Shown here one piece after another: positions 13,401 to 28,400 of a stretch of 64,000 nt of DNA. A model generated the notes under the pieces. The model was not told the origin of the DNA. It saw nothing but the letters and a program-made list of their open reading frames with translations, and made no database searches. Position numbers and translations under genes: made by a program. This DNA is from Oreocharis arfaki (Eukaryota > Chordata > Aves > Passeriformes > Paramythiidae). Location: NCBI GenBank assembly GCA_013398015.1, contig VZRR01002168.1, positions 333,301 to 397,300 of the forward strand. Reading direction: 5' to 3'. The stretch's first letter is position 1. Each line of letters begins with the position of its first letter.

Positions 13401-16400
13401 GGTTCACGCACAGGATATTCTCGGGCTGCCAAGAGAAACAAAAGAAAAAAAAAACCCACTTGAATGAGAAACAAGTATGAAAAGCTGGGCTTTTAGTAAG
13501 CTGTAGAGAGAAAAACACTAATAACAGGGCAAGTATCTCATAAGCACCTTTTGTTCTCCTCCTTGTTCTGTTCTCTGCATGGATACCCTCCTTGCTGTCA
13601 CACAGCAATCAGAGCCATGCATTTTGTGCCTTCCAATTGCTTTTTCTTCTACACGGCTTTTCAATTTGACATAAGGCAGCAGTTCAGATAAAGAACTCAT
13701 TAGGGGGAGGGGGACAGGGAATGTAGACTTCCAAAGAAGGGTTTCAGGATGCTGTCACTGTGATTTGACAGACCTTAATAAGCTCACACTGATTTAAAAA
13801 AAAAAAAAAAAAAAAATTTGTGACTTTGAAATTTATCTTACAGCTTTATATTTCTGAGTTCTCAAATGTTCTGTCAGATTGAACATCAATGTATTAAGCC
13901 AGTCACATCAACTTCATGGGTTTTTTTAGGTATTTTAGCAAAAGATAGGATTCACAGGCTAAATCCCTTTGGATTTTTGGAGGGACAAATGCTACTCTTC
14001 ACTTTCCTGGCAGGAATCCATTAACTTCCAAGATTACTCCAAATTCTTACAGAAGGAACTGAGAGAAGGATTTGGCCAATTGTCTTTGAAATGTAGATAC
14101 CTAAAACACAGTCCCATATTCACTGCCAGCACTTTTATAGCTACTCTGTCTTATTTCTCAGTGAGTCCTCTCTGAAACAAAACAGCCCTCAACACTTAAA
14201 ACATTAGTTAACCTTTGTCACCATTACTAATTCATTTTACATGTAGGACTTATAAACACCATATGTCCATAGTTTCTCAGGTCCTGGATGATTATGGTCA
14301 AGACGATTTTCTTTCAATTTCAAGCTTTCTTTTCCAAACTCATTTGTTACTGACAGCAATCTATGAACAAGCAAAACAGAAGGGAGAAGCCGTCGCTGGC
14401 AAGCACATAAAAAGAGATCTCTGGGATTAATTTCGTGGATTGTATATGTATCTTTTTGTCAGCAGTTTGACTTCATATTAAAACTGTGCCATCTCAAGAT
14501 CATAACTAATGTGTCCCAAAGAACTGTGTGAACTTCTGTTTGACAGGTTTCTAGGTAACTGGATGTTTATAGAGAAAGAGAAAAGTAAGTCTGGTCATTG
14601 ATCGGCTACTGAAGCAGGTCCCAACAAGCATCTGCTCATTTCCTTAACCACTGCAATAATATATATGCTAACAACATTAAAGATGTACTATATTAACTCA
14701 GCTATTACAAGCCAGAAACAGCAGCCACTATAAAAATCTCACCAAAGAGAAAACCATCTTGCGCACTTCTTGTTTCTTTTTACTGTATTGTAAAGCTCAG
14801 GGATCACTAGGAAGCTTTGTAGCCAGTCGTAAAACTAAAGACATCATCCCATTTTATTCCTGCACTAAACAGAGGTAAGAAACAAGCCCATTATTTAATA
14901 AAAACTCGGGCTAAGGGAAAAAGAGCCAGCTCAAGTGTAGAGTTTAATGAAAAATAATAACAAATGTTTTCTAAAGGGTGGCAGTTGACCATTTGCAGTT
15001 GACCACAGTAAGAATGTGCAAGCCCATGGTGGAGTACTTTTACACATGTAAGTACATGGTAGAGAATCTGCCACCTTTATCTGGGCTTTCAGCTACGCTA
15101 ATCAGTTATTGTCTAATCCAACAAAAACACATCGTATTCGTTACATTAGCCACTGATTATTTTTATTCCTTTCATTTTAGGAAGTACTTTATAATGCACT
15201 TTCCCTTAATCTGGCTATCTCTTGATGCCTTTTTGTGGCAACAGCAGTTTAGTGTAGTCCTTAGAAAGTTGTGGGCTTACACTGATCCTGAACAACCCCT
15301 GAATTTAGTTCCACTCACCCATGCCTTGATTTCTGCATAGTAAAAAACATGGATAATTGCCACCCCACGGTTGATGTGTAAAATATCTATCTAGTGCAGT
15401 TGAATTAAATAATATTTGTGCAATATCTTGAGATCTAAATATTGAAATTAAAAATAGCAACGTACTTGTAGCCAGCTGCTGGCTTTCTGTAAAATCAGTC
15501 TGTGGAAAATTTAGGCACTATGAACCTTGATGACATATGACCACAATTTTCATCCAATTTACTTAGTCCTGTAGTAATTTAACTGATCTCAATGTGGTTA
15601 AAGTAAAAATGCATTTAAATAAGGAGAGCAGAATAAGGTTCTTTGTTGTTTCTGCCACAGGAATCTGCTAGGCTTTATGGCCTACCATTAAGAATAGGAA
15701 TTTCCACATTTGTCATTGCACAAAACATTCATCTCAGAACTCTACCTTGAGATCCAAATGAAGAATGTACATTTGGTGCATGTACTGAATTCCCTTGCAG
15801 ATCTGTTTTATGAACGAGATAGTATCCATCTCTGTCAAATTGTAGTTTTCGTCAATAATTCGATCAAATAACTCTCCTCCTTCCACACTGAGGACAAAAA
15901 GACAATAAAGCAGTGACCACATTCAGATCTATTCCCATACAGTAAGACTAATGCAGAAATAATGGTATTGACTATTTTTATCATTCACAGTTGAGTTCAG
16001 CAAGATGAACTTGTACTATAATCTGAACTTCCTAAAAACTGGGTTCTGATGCATACTGGCCTGAACATCTTCAAGGCCTGAGAATACAGTCTCCCATTCA
16101 CTGAAAACCATGAAAGTCTTGAAATTTGATTATGCCTTTTTGAGTCATCATTTTGTACCAGTGAAATTAACGAAGTTCCATGGAAAACCAAGACAACATG
16201 ATGGAGAATCTGCATTTAAATCTGCTGTCTCTTCCCTCTGAGTTTAAGAGGGGCAGGATCCAAAATGTCGATCTCAAACTATCTTAAGTCAACAAAAATG
16301 ACTTAATTTTCTCATCACATTTCAGTATGTGATTTACTCTTTCATAGGTACACAGATACTTTTCTTTTGTGATATATTAATCATGTAGACCAAATTCAGA

Positions 16401-19400
16401 AGACTATCTGAGAATGTCCAGAATAGTCAAACTCACCTAACTTTGAACCTTCTGCTATGCATTTCAGAGCTCTGGTTTTGGCCTTTTTGCCCTCCTTAAG
16501 ACAACGTCTGCTTAACTTGACCTTAAGGCAGGTATTTTCTGCCTAATTAGCCTGATAACCTAGTATGAAAAGCAGGTTTAGCCTTTCAGGCATCCAGTGT
16601 AAGAATTAGGCACAACACCCACATCTGGTTCCTCTTCGGTGTAAGATGTCGTCTTGTTTGCCTCACAGAATAGGAGATATTCTGAGAGGTTTGTTTCCTA
16701 GATGACACAAACTAAAGTATTAAATTAAAGATAATATATGTAACACAGCTCTATCTTCAATTGGAGCAGTTGCTTTACAGCACCAGGAATGTGGCACACT
16801 ACTGGAAAAAATGAATAAATGGCTGCATGAGAAAACTTTTGTCTTAAATTCCCTTTTTTTTCTGTAGTTCATGAGAACATATTTCCTTTGTGTTTTCTAC
16901 CTGTAAGAAACTCTATTTCTAATTTCAGGAGAAAGCAAGAAGGAAATTGGCAATTCTAGAAAAAGTAGTAAACACAGAAAGGAAAAGAGCACACTTACTA
17001 TTCCATGACGAGTACTATGTCGTTTTTAGATTCAAAGGCATCATATAGCTGGATGAGGTTCACATGATTCAGCTGGTTCATGACATTGATTTCATTTTTT
17101 ACTTCATCCTGTAAAGAGCCATGAGTATTGCTTCAGATGCCTTTTTTCCTAAGAAAGCTACTTCTGAAAAAAATCTATGTTTTCACATGTTTTCACTTGT
17201 GGCAACCAGAATTAGGGCTCCTGCAGCAGTAGATGTCAAGGCTATAGGAACTAACAGACTGAACTCAGAGCTTGAGTAGGGTGTTTCAGTAATAAAATAT
17301 TTGCTGGAAAAGGAAGAGGAGAGCCCACATGGACAAGTGGTAGGTTCCCAGGGATGTAAAGGAAAAAGAGCAGCAGAGGAGGATTTTGTTCAAACAGCTG
17401 TAGGTGTACAAAATCAAGCTAAGAAAACTCCAGGACAGTCCTCAAAACCTAACTTTGCAGTCAGAAGAGAGAGGCTGGTACCTCCATTCAGCCTAACTAT
17501 TTTGGACATGCTGAATCATTCTCCCATGGTGTCAGACTCTCTCCATTCACCATAAAGGTGATCAGCTTGGCCACAGCTATGCCTTAGCAACCCCAGTTAC
17601 CTGAGACAATCCCCACTCTTGAATGCCATTAATGACACTGGTGTCACACGAAGGATGTTATGCATGTCTTTCCTGTGAAAGCAAGGCCCAGCAAGAGGTT
17701 TGCAAAAATGGCCCAGACTAATTCCTCTCATTTGTATTTGTGTTGATGTTAGGAGCCCAGATCATGTCTGTTATCAGCATCCCCCACGCTGACATCAAGT
17801 CATTGTGATGCCTTAGGATTTTAGCTTTTATATTTTTCATATCCTGTACTGCTTTAGTGTATAATTCTAAACTCCATATAGCCTGTTAGCTGCTGTTCTC
17901 CCATTCTGGTCATACAAAACAAATCATGTCTAGGCCTGAACTTCAAGGACACCTTACTGTCTCAGGTCCTAAAATACGTAAACAAAGTGGCTTAAAGGGG
18001 GGAACAAATTTGGGGTAATGACTTCATTACCTAAAATTGTAATTGGAGCATTAGCCCCGATACACAAATGGACCAAACGTATAAAAGTATGAAAACTTCC
18101 ATGACCCAGTCATCCATTTTGGATGTAGCCTCTCTGAAGACTTTTGACTGCCCAATGTGTACTTTGAAGGCCCTTCAATAAATACCCACTTTTATTCTCT
18201 TAATTTTGTCTAGCCTCTGTTTTCAGGTAGCCCCATCAAGGCATCAATTGCAGCAAAAGCAACAGTGAGCTTGGGAGGGAATGTCACAGGCCTGACAAAA
18301 GTTTTGACCATTAAAGAAAACACTAATGGAATTAGCAACAGAAAGAAAAAAAAATAATACAAGATTTAAAAGAAACAGAAGACACCCCAAAAATAATACT
18401 TTGATGAGCTACTAGAAGTTTTGGAGGAAAAGGGAAATAGAACTAGAATTAATGGTAATCCAGCAGGTCTTACGAGTGTGATGGCTTGTGAGACCCTTGA
18501 TCATGGTCTGTTGTGTCACATAGCCAAAGAACAGTGTGTGATCCATCTGGGAACAAAAGACTAATATCATGCTCTACCAACCTTCTGTTTTGGACCTTGT
18601 GCTTTTATAATTTTGGCTGCCAGCTTGAGACCTGTTGCTTTCTCTTCACATTTGTGCACTTGCCCAAATCGCCCTCTAGAAAAAATGGAGGAAAAAAATC
18701 ATCTAGTGGTACAGATGTCAACTATGAATGTAAAGTACACTATAAACAACCATAAATTATCCACTCCCTACTGGCCTTCATTTCAACTGCTCTGTTGTTG
18801 CTATTTTATTGTGTAGATTGTACTTGCTACTACTCATTTAGGCACACCAACATCACACACTGTTCTGTCTGGTAGTACCCCACTTGTGCAATTCACTATA
18901 CTCAGCTCATAACATGCAATGACTAATCCCAGGGAAGTCAAGGATACACTGTAAGGATAATGACTCACTTATGTGCACCATCTGCCCCTCTCCATCACAT
19001 TGTTCTACTCCATGGGAGTGTTGTGATTTCACAATGAAGCAAAGCCTTACCCAAGAGTATGCTGCCATGAAAAATTACAATATCCCACTCTCCTAAATAA
19101 TGTCAGCATGAGAGATAAGTAACTGCATGGCCTGTCAGATCAGCCTGCTAATCTATCTGAAAACATGTATGTGTTTTCAGGGGTGAGACTCACTGAGAGG
19201 AAGAAGACTACAACATGTCTCTGCATACCGCTGGCTGTAATTTGAGGTAAATTATTACAGCATCCTAGGAGCCCTGTCATAAAGCCTGAGGGCATCTGGC
19301 TGACCTAGGACAATGCCAAACACAGGCCAAGTCTTCTGGTGCTAAATAGTAAGCCAAAATTCACTCACACTGTAAAACCAGCCTCCTTTTTTCATCCCTC

Positions 19401-22400
19401 TACAAAGCACTGTAAGAGGTTAGTTTTTCATTACTTCGGCTCTAGTGGGGCATGTTGCCTCCATTGACCTCCCAGGGTGCTTGGCTGTAAATTTGTGCCT
19501 TGCTTTCCAAGTCGATTTACTTCACCTGACTTACCCTCCCAGAATTTCATCCTCGTTGACATTATAATAATTGCTGATCCCCACCCTTTTGGCTGAGACA
19601 ATCCGGTGATCAAATGGTGCTGGTGGAGCAGGAATATCATCTAAAAGAGAAAAAATACACAGAGAGCATATGAGTGGTCACATGCGGCGCTTGTCTATAC
19701 CATATTTTAGATCCTCTTTTCCCCAGATAATTTCATTCAAGAACTGAATACACTTACTTTAAGCTTTATAGATAGGTCTTTCTCTGTTACTGAAGAAGAG
19801 TTTTATTTCAGAAGCTCTGGCTCAGAAAAAGAGGTTGTTGTTGGGGAGCTACACTACCAAGACAAGGACTCCTTTATTAAGCTATCATTACAACAGTGAT
19901 AACAATGATAACTTCCGTATAACAGTAGGGAGAGGCAAAGTGAAGACCACTAGACTATACAAATGTAGCTTCATACTCACAAGGGGCCACTGCAATGCAG
20001 CCTAATCCCTGATTTTTTTAAAATATTTTTCCTCCTCGGGGACTGTTAATAGGTGAGTATGTACTGTAACTCTCCAGTGGTGCAGGGAGAGAAACAACTC
20101 TCCTGCAGGCCCAGCTAAGGGAGGTTATTTCCCAGTTTTTGGTGTTCACAGTGAAGAATCCCCTTCCTAACTGATTGACAAAACTTGTCCTTCTCCACAG
20201 TGTGGTCATCACCTTTAAAGATCACATTTAGAGCTTGTGCACATGAGGGAGTTTCACCCTGGCGGACAGCACTTGGGGTTTCCAGTATGGCTCGGGACAC
20301 ACGGTAACTCATATGCTGCTCTGAAGAATTTCTGTCCTTAAAAAAAATGTCAGATAAAAGGTAAAGAGGGGCACAGAAAAGGGATGGTTCCCAACATTGC
20401 ACTGCAGCCTCTATGGAGTTTTGGCAGGTCTCTGCACTTGCTTTCTGGACCTCCACATGCTGGACCTTTCTGCCATCCTGCTGATTTTTTAAAACCCCTG
20501 CTGGAGACCAGCCCTCCATGCCTAATTTGGACTTTTTGCAGGCTGTTGTGACTTCAATTTTATACCCACGTTGTTTTTTATTTGATTGATATTCCCGAGA
20601 GTGACCTTTGGCTGACCAAGGTGACAAATACTTCTTCAACCATTTGGGAGGGCTGCAGCCCCAGTGTTTCAACATGAGCTCTCTGGTTTGGAATGCCAGC
20701 TCCTTTTTGTATGGGGCTTGTTGAGCAATTTTAAACCATTCATTACTCCAGTGAAAATGATCAAAAACACAAACAAGAAACCTCATGACAGCATGTAGCT
20801 GGCAGGAACACTTTGGTCATTAATGCAGCCGTAGATTGTCCTTATTCACAGTGAATGTCCATTTTTCCAGGACACCAGCTGTGGACCTAGGGGTTTTTTT
20901 GACAGTGTTAATAACTTACATGGTCAGGAAGTTAGTTCATGGTCAAGGAATTGTGAAAAGCTGGGGCTTCTGGAAGTTTGCCACCTACTTGGGATTCTGC
21001 AGAGTTTGAACTGCAAGACTGTAAGTATGGGTCTTTGCACGTTACCAAGACCCACAAAATGCCAAGAAAACCTCTAACCTAAAGCAAAATTTGACTCTAA
21101 CAACACAAACTCCATCAGCACCGCCATGTAAGTGACAGAAAAAAATGTCTTTCTGAAAGCGCAGCTCAAAACATTACCAAACGTTGGGCAAGGAAATATT
21201 CTTTTAAAGACACCTGACTGCTTTTCAAAACTATGTTTAAGTTTTTGCCTTCAAGATGTTCCCTGTGACAGACCCTCTATTTTTCTTTTCCTGCAAACCA
21301 GAGGGGGTTTCTCCCTATTCAAGAACAAATTCCTATGACAGATGAAGGATGCTCCGACAGAGACACTCTAACCTTACCGCCATCCCTAACAATCTACCAG
21401 GGCTCACAGCAGTTTATGGATTTTAAAATTTTATTGGGCTATCTCCTGTTTTCTGCTGCAAAAACCTAGCACAAACCTGTAATAAATGTTTTCCTCCCAC
21501 ACTCTCTGCCCATTCCAAAAGCAGAGAAATTCATCCTGAGTCCTGTGTACGCACATACACATGCATGTAGCTCCAAGTCTTTCACCTCCTCGCGTGCCAT
21601 AATTTCATATATAGGAATAGGCACTGAAATTCTTAAACTGGAGGCCTAATATTAGAAATCTCTGCCTCACCATGGTGAGCACTGCTTCAGAGTTCGGTGC
21701 CTGAGCACCATTCATCTGACTGCTCAACCCTGCATCACTCAGGGTTCCATGCAAAAGTCTGTATTTCTTTACTTCGTAGGCTGCAGTTGTTCTCACTTCA
21801 GATTACAATGGCACGAATATGAGCAAGCTGGTTTTTCAGGCTATGTCCAGAGCCTTGCAGGTTCCCTGTTAACATGCATTCTCAACACTTCCACAGGTCG
21901 ACCAAGTTTGCTGCACCTGGTATAATTTCTCCCTCTACTCTATACTTAGGGGTTTTAGATCTTTTGTTAAAAGGAAAGGGAAAGGGAAAGAGGGCAGTAT
22001 TAGCGGAGCAACTGTGGCAGAAGCAAATTAATTGTGAATAATTTCTGAAAGAACAGAAGCCTCTAAGATGGAAGCAAGCAGAATAATGTTGCTTCTCATC
22101 AGTTTAGGATGTGGTCCATGAACAACTGCTTCCCATCAGAGGTACCATGCACACCTTTTTCCACTACTAATTACAATCACAAAATCATTCACTTCTACAG
22201 ACACCGTTCCCCACTTGTCACTGCAATATCCATGGAATCAAATGCTTTGCCTTTAGGACACTTCCTTGCTTTTCATGGTTTTACATATGCCATCAGTGCT
22301 TCCTGCAACTACTCTGCTCTTTTTGTTGTCATCTTTGACTGGGCCTTCATCATGCATTCGATGCTCACTGCTACCACTACACTCAAATTGGCAGGTCTGC

Positions 22401-25400
22401 CCAGGGATTGAACTAGAATTTCCTGTACCTTTTTCGCAGCTTTTACACCTGCAAGGACAAAACATGGTATTAGTGCAGAGTACACTTAAAGCAGAGCAAC
22501 TTTAGAAACACAGGTGAAAAATGCCCACACAGATATTGCATTTAAATCAAATAACCTTAAGCTATTTTGTTTCATGGTGTAAAATCAACTGGTTTAATAT
22601 TCACCTTGAGAAATAAAAATGGCTCTTAAATTAATCATGACAGCAAAATGTTCCTCAGTTACTGAAAAACTCACCTGAGTTCTTCTAAACTCAACATTAG
22701 GCTATCAATCTCACCTTTAAAGCAAGGGGAAAGCATTGGAATTCCACTTTGTTCACACAGGTTCCTGAGAGCTTAAACCTGTTTATCCCTGAAAGGCTAT
22801 CTATTAAATCCAGCAAAGAAAGAATTGTAGTAAACAAATGTATCAGGTCAATTGCCTGGGCAAATTATCACATTTTTATGTTGTCCTTCAAGTTACTACA
22901 TTTTGCAGTAAGTTAACTCCCAGTCGGCAGATGGCCTAATCTATTTTGGTGATGTTATATGACATTGCAGTATATAAACATAACTATGGGAGAATTCTCC
23001 TCAGAGATAAAGAATAGCATAACATAATTCCCATGTTCCTAACATATTTCCCAAGCCAACAACCATTGTACACTGCTAATACCATTTGTGGTGGACTGTT
23101 TGCCTGTCTTTTTTAAGAGTAGCACTTAGATCAGAGGCATAAACATATTTTTCACTTTTGTATTGAGCTAAATTTTCACCAATACTTATATAAATCAGCC
23201 ACTTTGACTTGAAACTTGAACTACACATTTTTTTTTGAAGCAAGGATCTCTTCAGAATGTGTAGTTGGAGTTTCAGACCTTACCTTCCCTCTGATACCTC
23301 TTCATCATGACTTTGATCTGCCTCATCTTCCTTTTGGGAAGGAGCTGGTGGTTCCTCCGCACCTTTTTCACACTTATCAGCATTTCCTTCCTGTTCATTC
23401 TCTTTCTCCTCTTGCTGTTCCTCAAATGCATCTTCAGGCACTTGTTCCTCCTTCTTCTCCTCATCTGCTGGGGACTCACCCTCTGTCTCCTGCACAGTTA
23501 GCTTTTGACAAGCATCATCAACAGCATCTTCTTCCTGCTGCTTTTCTGGAGTGAAAGATTCCTGGAAAGAGTTTCTCCTATATTCATAATGGCTTTCTAA
23601 AGACAAACTTTCTTCTTTCTCCTCTGACTCTTCAGTATCAAACTTGGGAGGATCCACTTCAAGCAGAACAGAACTTTCCCTCTTGGCATTTTCCTTGTTG
23701 AGCTTATCAACTTCTTTTTCCTCAGAGCAAGACTCACTCTGCTGGATGTGCCCATCTATAAGCAGAGATTACAGAGGAAACTGTCAGTGGTTTCCTGGTA
23801 GTCAGTAACGGTATTAGAGTGGTGCTGCACACTTAGCATAACTTGTGTTGAATTTTGAACTAGGCATTTGCTTTCCTCTCCCGCTTTCAAGGTCAGTACA
23901 AGTGTCTCCTAAGCAAGAGCAGACCACTTATTTAAAACTTGGATTTCATGGGTCACAAATGCTTTCTTTGAGGCATAGCACTAGAAAATGCTTTTCTCAT
24001 GCAAAGCTATTGTCAGCCAAGTCAAAGTTAAAAAACTCCTCATGCTAAGCATCTTGTTGAATAGTTGGATACCCAGTGCTCACTCATGCTGATGAACGCA
24101 CATGTAACCCAAGCAACTTCACTGGAGCTGCTCAGGAAAGTCATGGCTATTTCTGTGCTATTTCTTAGGAACTAGAAGTTGATCAGAGGGAAAAAACAGT
24201 CTAACCTGTTGCATCTGGTGGCTTCTTTTCTTTTGTTTCTGTTTCATTCAGATGTGACTTTTCTTTGATGACCTGTGGGAAGGCAACTGACATATTAGTC
24301 AATTTATATAGTGTACATGTCGTATTATTGGTCCTCATGAAATCGCAGCCTGATTTTTTTTTTTTTTTGGTCAAATGCAAATACTGTGTGTTCTAACTCA
24401 CAGATTTCCTATAAATGACGGTCCTTATTTTAATCACTACAAGCCAATTGAATTGATACCAGTGCAAAGCAAGAGAAATTATCTTGGTTGTAATCAGCAT
24501 CAGTGTTGGCATAAAAACAGCATAGAAAAGATTAAGACTGAACCTCAGAGACTATACCAAAGAAGCATCTGGGAATCAGCTGCTGCCCTGCACTAGCTTT
24601 TGCTGTTAAAAAACTAGGTTAAACCAAATCTCGGAATATTTAATATTCTAGTAAAATGTTCTGTAACAATATTCTGACACATATCAAAAATTTTCTTGCT
24701 GTTTAATCAACGGTTGATAATGACTTTTTTAATGATGCAACGATTTATCAAGGTCTGACTGAGACAGTAACCAGGAATCGGAGCATATAAGCCTGTAATT
24801 TAAGCTTTGTACCCTTCTCTTTCCTACATTTTACAATGTTGCAGTGACATCTAGAGGTGCTTCATACCAATCCAGGTCCTCATAAAACCTCTGCAATTAC
24901 TGTTACCTTTGTGGGAATTAACTCCTCTTTCTATGCTGTGTGCTCGGTGTGGTTTTTTTCCTGGCCACTCCTAGACTCGATAGTAGTATAGCGACCACAG
25001 CACAACATGGTACTTGCTGTTGCCTGGTGCTCCTTTTTTCACCTGCCTTCTTCCTCTCACAGTGCTATGAAACTGGCACTGTCGTTATTATTATTAGACC
25101 CACAGAGTGTGAAAAGTGCAGATTCCTCCAAGTACTTTCCAGAGGGGCTACCAGCTAAAGCAGTATTGTACATATCCCAACAAAATATACAGGTTCAGGC
25201 ACTTAATTTTGAGTGTCTTAACCATGTAATCAGTCCCACAGCTCTGGGCACCAACCAGTCCTATACTAAACATTTGTTCTGGTAAGCCCTCTGCATTTTT
25301 TTATGCTTTACTTTTTTATTTTAATTTCATCAGGCTGTAGAGAAAATAGGCATGAAATCAAAGCAATGTGTATCCACTACAAACAGAATTCAAGGGACAG

Positions 25401-28400
25401 GAAATTCCATGAGAAGCCAAAAGAGTTGAGACAAACTGAATGTAACTGCATGGAGCGATTTCAACTGGGCTTGTTCAGAAAATCTTGATCTACAAGGGAC
25501 AAGGAAACTGTAATACAAGCTTAAGACCTGGGACTGACAATTATTTGGGATGCAGTTTGTCCCAGGAAGTTGCAGGCCACAAAATGAGAAAAGCCACAAC
25601 ACAACCAGGTAAATACCCTTGAAACATAAATCAGAGCCTTGTTCCCACAGAACTTAAATATAAATGTAATGTTGCCAGATGGAACGCAGGCAATCAACCA
25701 GTGCTCTAAAAAACAGTAAAAAAGTATATAAAATAAAATAGGAAAAAGCCACAGACTTATTTATTCTGCACTGTGTTGGCAATTAGTAATGCACTCAGAT
25801 TCCTGTAAGTATGTCAGCCTCTCTGTACTGCTGAGGACATCAGCTCTGATCAAACACAGTCAGCTGAGCAAATAACCAGAGAAATAGCCTCCAAGCTCTT
25901 TGATGCATGAGGCCAGATTTCACTTCTGCGTTCAGAATTAATTGCAGACACACGGCACTTCCAACTAAATATTGCTGTAGTTCACAGGTGTGAAATACAG
26001 AAGCCAGCTTTTGAAAATCCGTCTAGTGGAAGGAACACTGGACAGTGCTGAATACCTGAGACTGCCAGGGCATTACATAAATTACTACCGTGTTTATTCA
26101 AGCACTGTTTCTGATCTCTGACATTTTACCAGCAGATGAGGAGTTCATACTAATTTAAAAGGAAAAAAAAAAAACCAAAAAAATCCAAAAAAATGAGAAT
26201 ACAAATGAAATATTTACTGATATCCTTCAGAATCAATTTGCAATAAATACAAGGTCAAGAGTGCACTAGAGTAAGAAATACAAATACCAGGACTAGATAT
26301 TGAAATACTTGTAAACACATGAATAATCTTTACACGAACAACACCGTTTTCTCCACGTTTTGCTGTTTGTAGCAACGTGTGACTTCAACTTGCCAAATCT
26401 TGACCCAGCAATAAAAGTAAGAACTTTTGCTCATTATTTCTCCCCTCCAAAGGGTGAGGGTTCACCGGGTTCTCTGGAGCTGATAGAAGTCACTGTATCC
26501 TTCCCATCCCAGCCATAGGCAGTACAAAGACCTCCTTGTAGTTTGTCAGGGGCATGCGTGATGTCCAGCCCCGGGCAGCTGACCAGCTGCTCTGAGACCC
26601 CACAACTCCCAAAAGCTGTAGCACACTCTGAAAATCTCATCTGAAAGGTGTGGTGGTTTGTTAAAGACATCTATCCCACCTAATTACTCTTCATACCACT
26701 CCTCTTCCCTCAGTCTGTTACAGCTTTCTTAAGGGTCTTTTTAACTTTATAATATTTTATTTATTTATGTATTATTCTTCCCAAACTTAGGTAACATGAC
26801 TTTCAACAGTCTGTATTTTCTAAAATTACAGTAACCTATATTTCTTAGTAGAAAACATTTTTTCCCCTTTCTGCAATGACTTGAATATGCAAAATTAGGT
26901 AAATGGCACTATAGTACTTTTTCCTAGTCATACAAGCCAAAAGCTTCCAATTAATTTTACATTTTCATTTCTCAAAAGGTTAAATATGAAAGTTCGTGTT
27001 GTGACCCTGTAAAGTATAACACAGCAAAAAAGATGTCTGTATCTACACAATTTCATATTGTGTCTTCAAAAATATATTTTCTATACTAAAACATATTCTT
27101 TCATAGAATATTGGCAGACCCCAAACAAGAGAGACAGAATAAAAGCCCAAGTGATGATACAGAATAATGTAAGATAGTCCAGATCCTGAAACTTCAGTAT
27201 AGACCAATGGAAAAAAAAAATTGGAAATTATTTAAATTGACTTTAGAAACCTGCAGAAATTAAGCAAAAAGCAATAGTATATATAAATACAATATATTCT
27301 AATAGAAATTTCAAATGGAGCAAGAAATTAATGACTTTTATAGACATCTGACTCCTTTTTAATGACCTATACATGGTTAAATTCCTTCTTTATACTGAAG
27401 CAGTCCTACCCTTGGAATGTCTTTTTAGTTAACTTACAGATTTTTTTATTCACCTCATAAAACTCTTTGATTCTTTTTTTCCTGCTGCAAAATTTTTTGC
27501 AATGAATGGCCTCATGAAGCAGCCCCAACCATTCAACTAGAGGTCCTTTATCACCCCATCACATTTCATTTGATACCAAGACATTATGCCCAGCTTCCAT
27601 CTGCCAATACCAAGACGCAAACCTTTGCATATGCCTAGACCACATTTTGACTCTGTGTCAACTTCTCATGTTCTTGATAGTTTGCAGAGCTGTATTATGG
27701 CAAGATAACCTGGTTTTGTGTAAGATCTGACCACCATTCATTTACCAAAATTATTAAGTTACTTGAGATTTGCAATGAATGAGTTTCCCTAACAGCCAGA
27801 ACTCAGCCATGGGCTTTGCCACCTGAGCACTGTACTGAGGATGCTCCCAGTATCTCCTCACTGGTTCCCAGGAGAGTGCAGAACATGCGACAGAGATCTT
27901 GGGGCAACCGCACGCATGATGATGTCTTCTGTGCCATCCATCTAAGCTGGAATCCATCTCCTCCTGCCCTTTCGTGTTCCTCTTCAACACATATCCTTTC
28001 CTCCTCCCCACCTCCCCGCAGCAGCGTAAAATATTCGGCGAGAGTATTTTTGATACAAACTTATAAATACTAAAAACAGTGCACATGGGAACTCTGCTTT
28101 AGTGGTAGGTGGTGCATCTGCTCCCCTGTCATTATTTTTTTGGTACACTATAACAACTGCTGGCACCTTCAGGCAAAGATTTTGACTTTTGCATGATTTT
28201 TATAGAGCTCCCTGAACTAGATAAAGAAATCATTCCTCTGTAAAATCCAAACTCAATCCACAAGTATCTTCTAATCACACACAAAAAAAATAAGCTCTGA
28301 ACCATGAGAATCGTGATTCCCCCAATAAGAAATACAAGAGAAGTTCTATGTGACCTGCTGCTTTGAAAATACATAGGTAATGAGGTAACAACCTCTGCAT

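Noticed and set aside
23216..23554. Plus-strand Leu/Phe-rich ORFs
   Set aside because: They are antisense to the Glu-rich MYLK4 exon; GAA/GAG reversed gives Phe/Leu/Ser and mimics a membrane protein.
26645..26665. TGTGGTGGTTTG resembling the start of some avian LTRs (also near 44262)
   Set aside because: No TATA, polyA signal or matching 3' end follows, so the similarity is too short.
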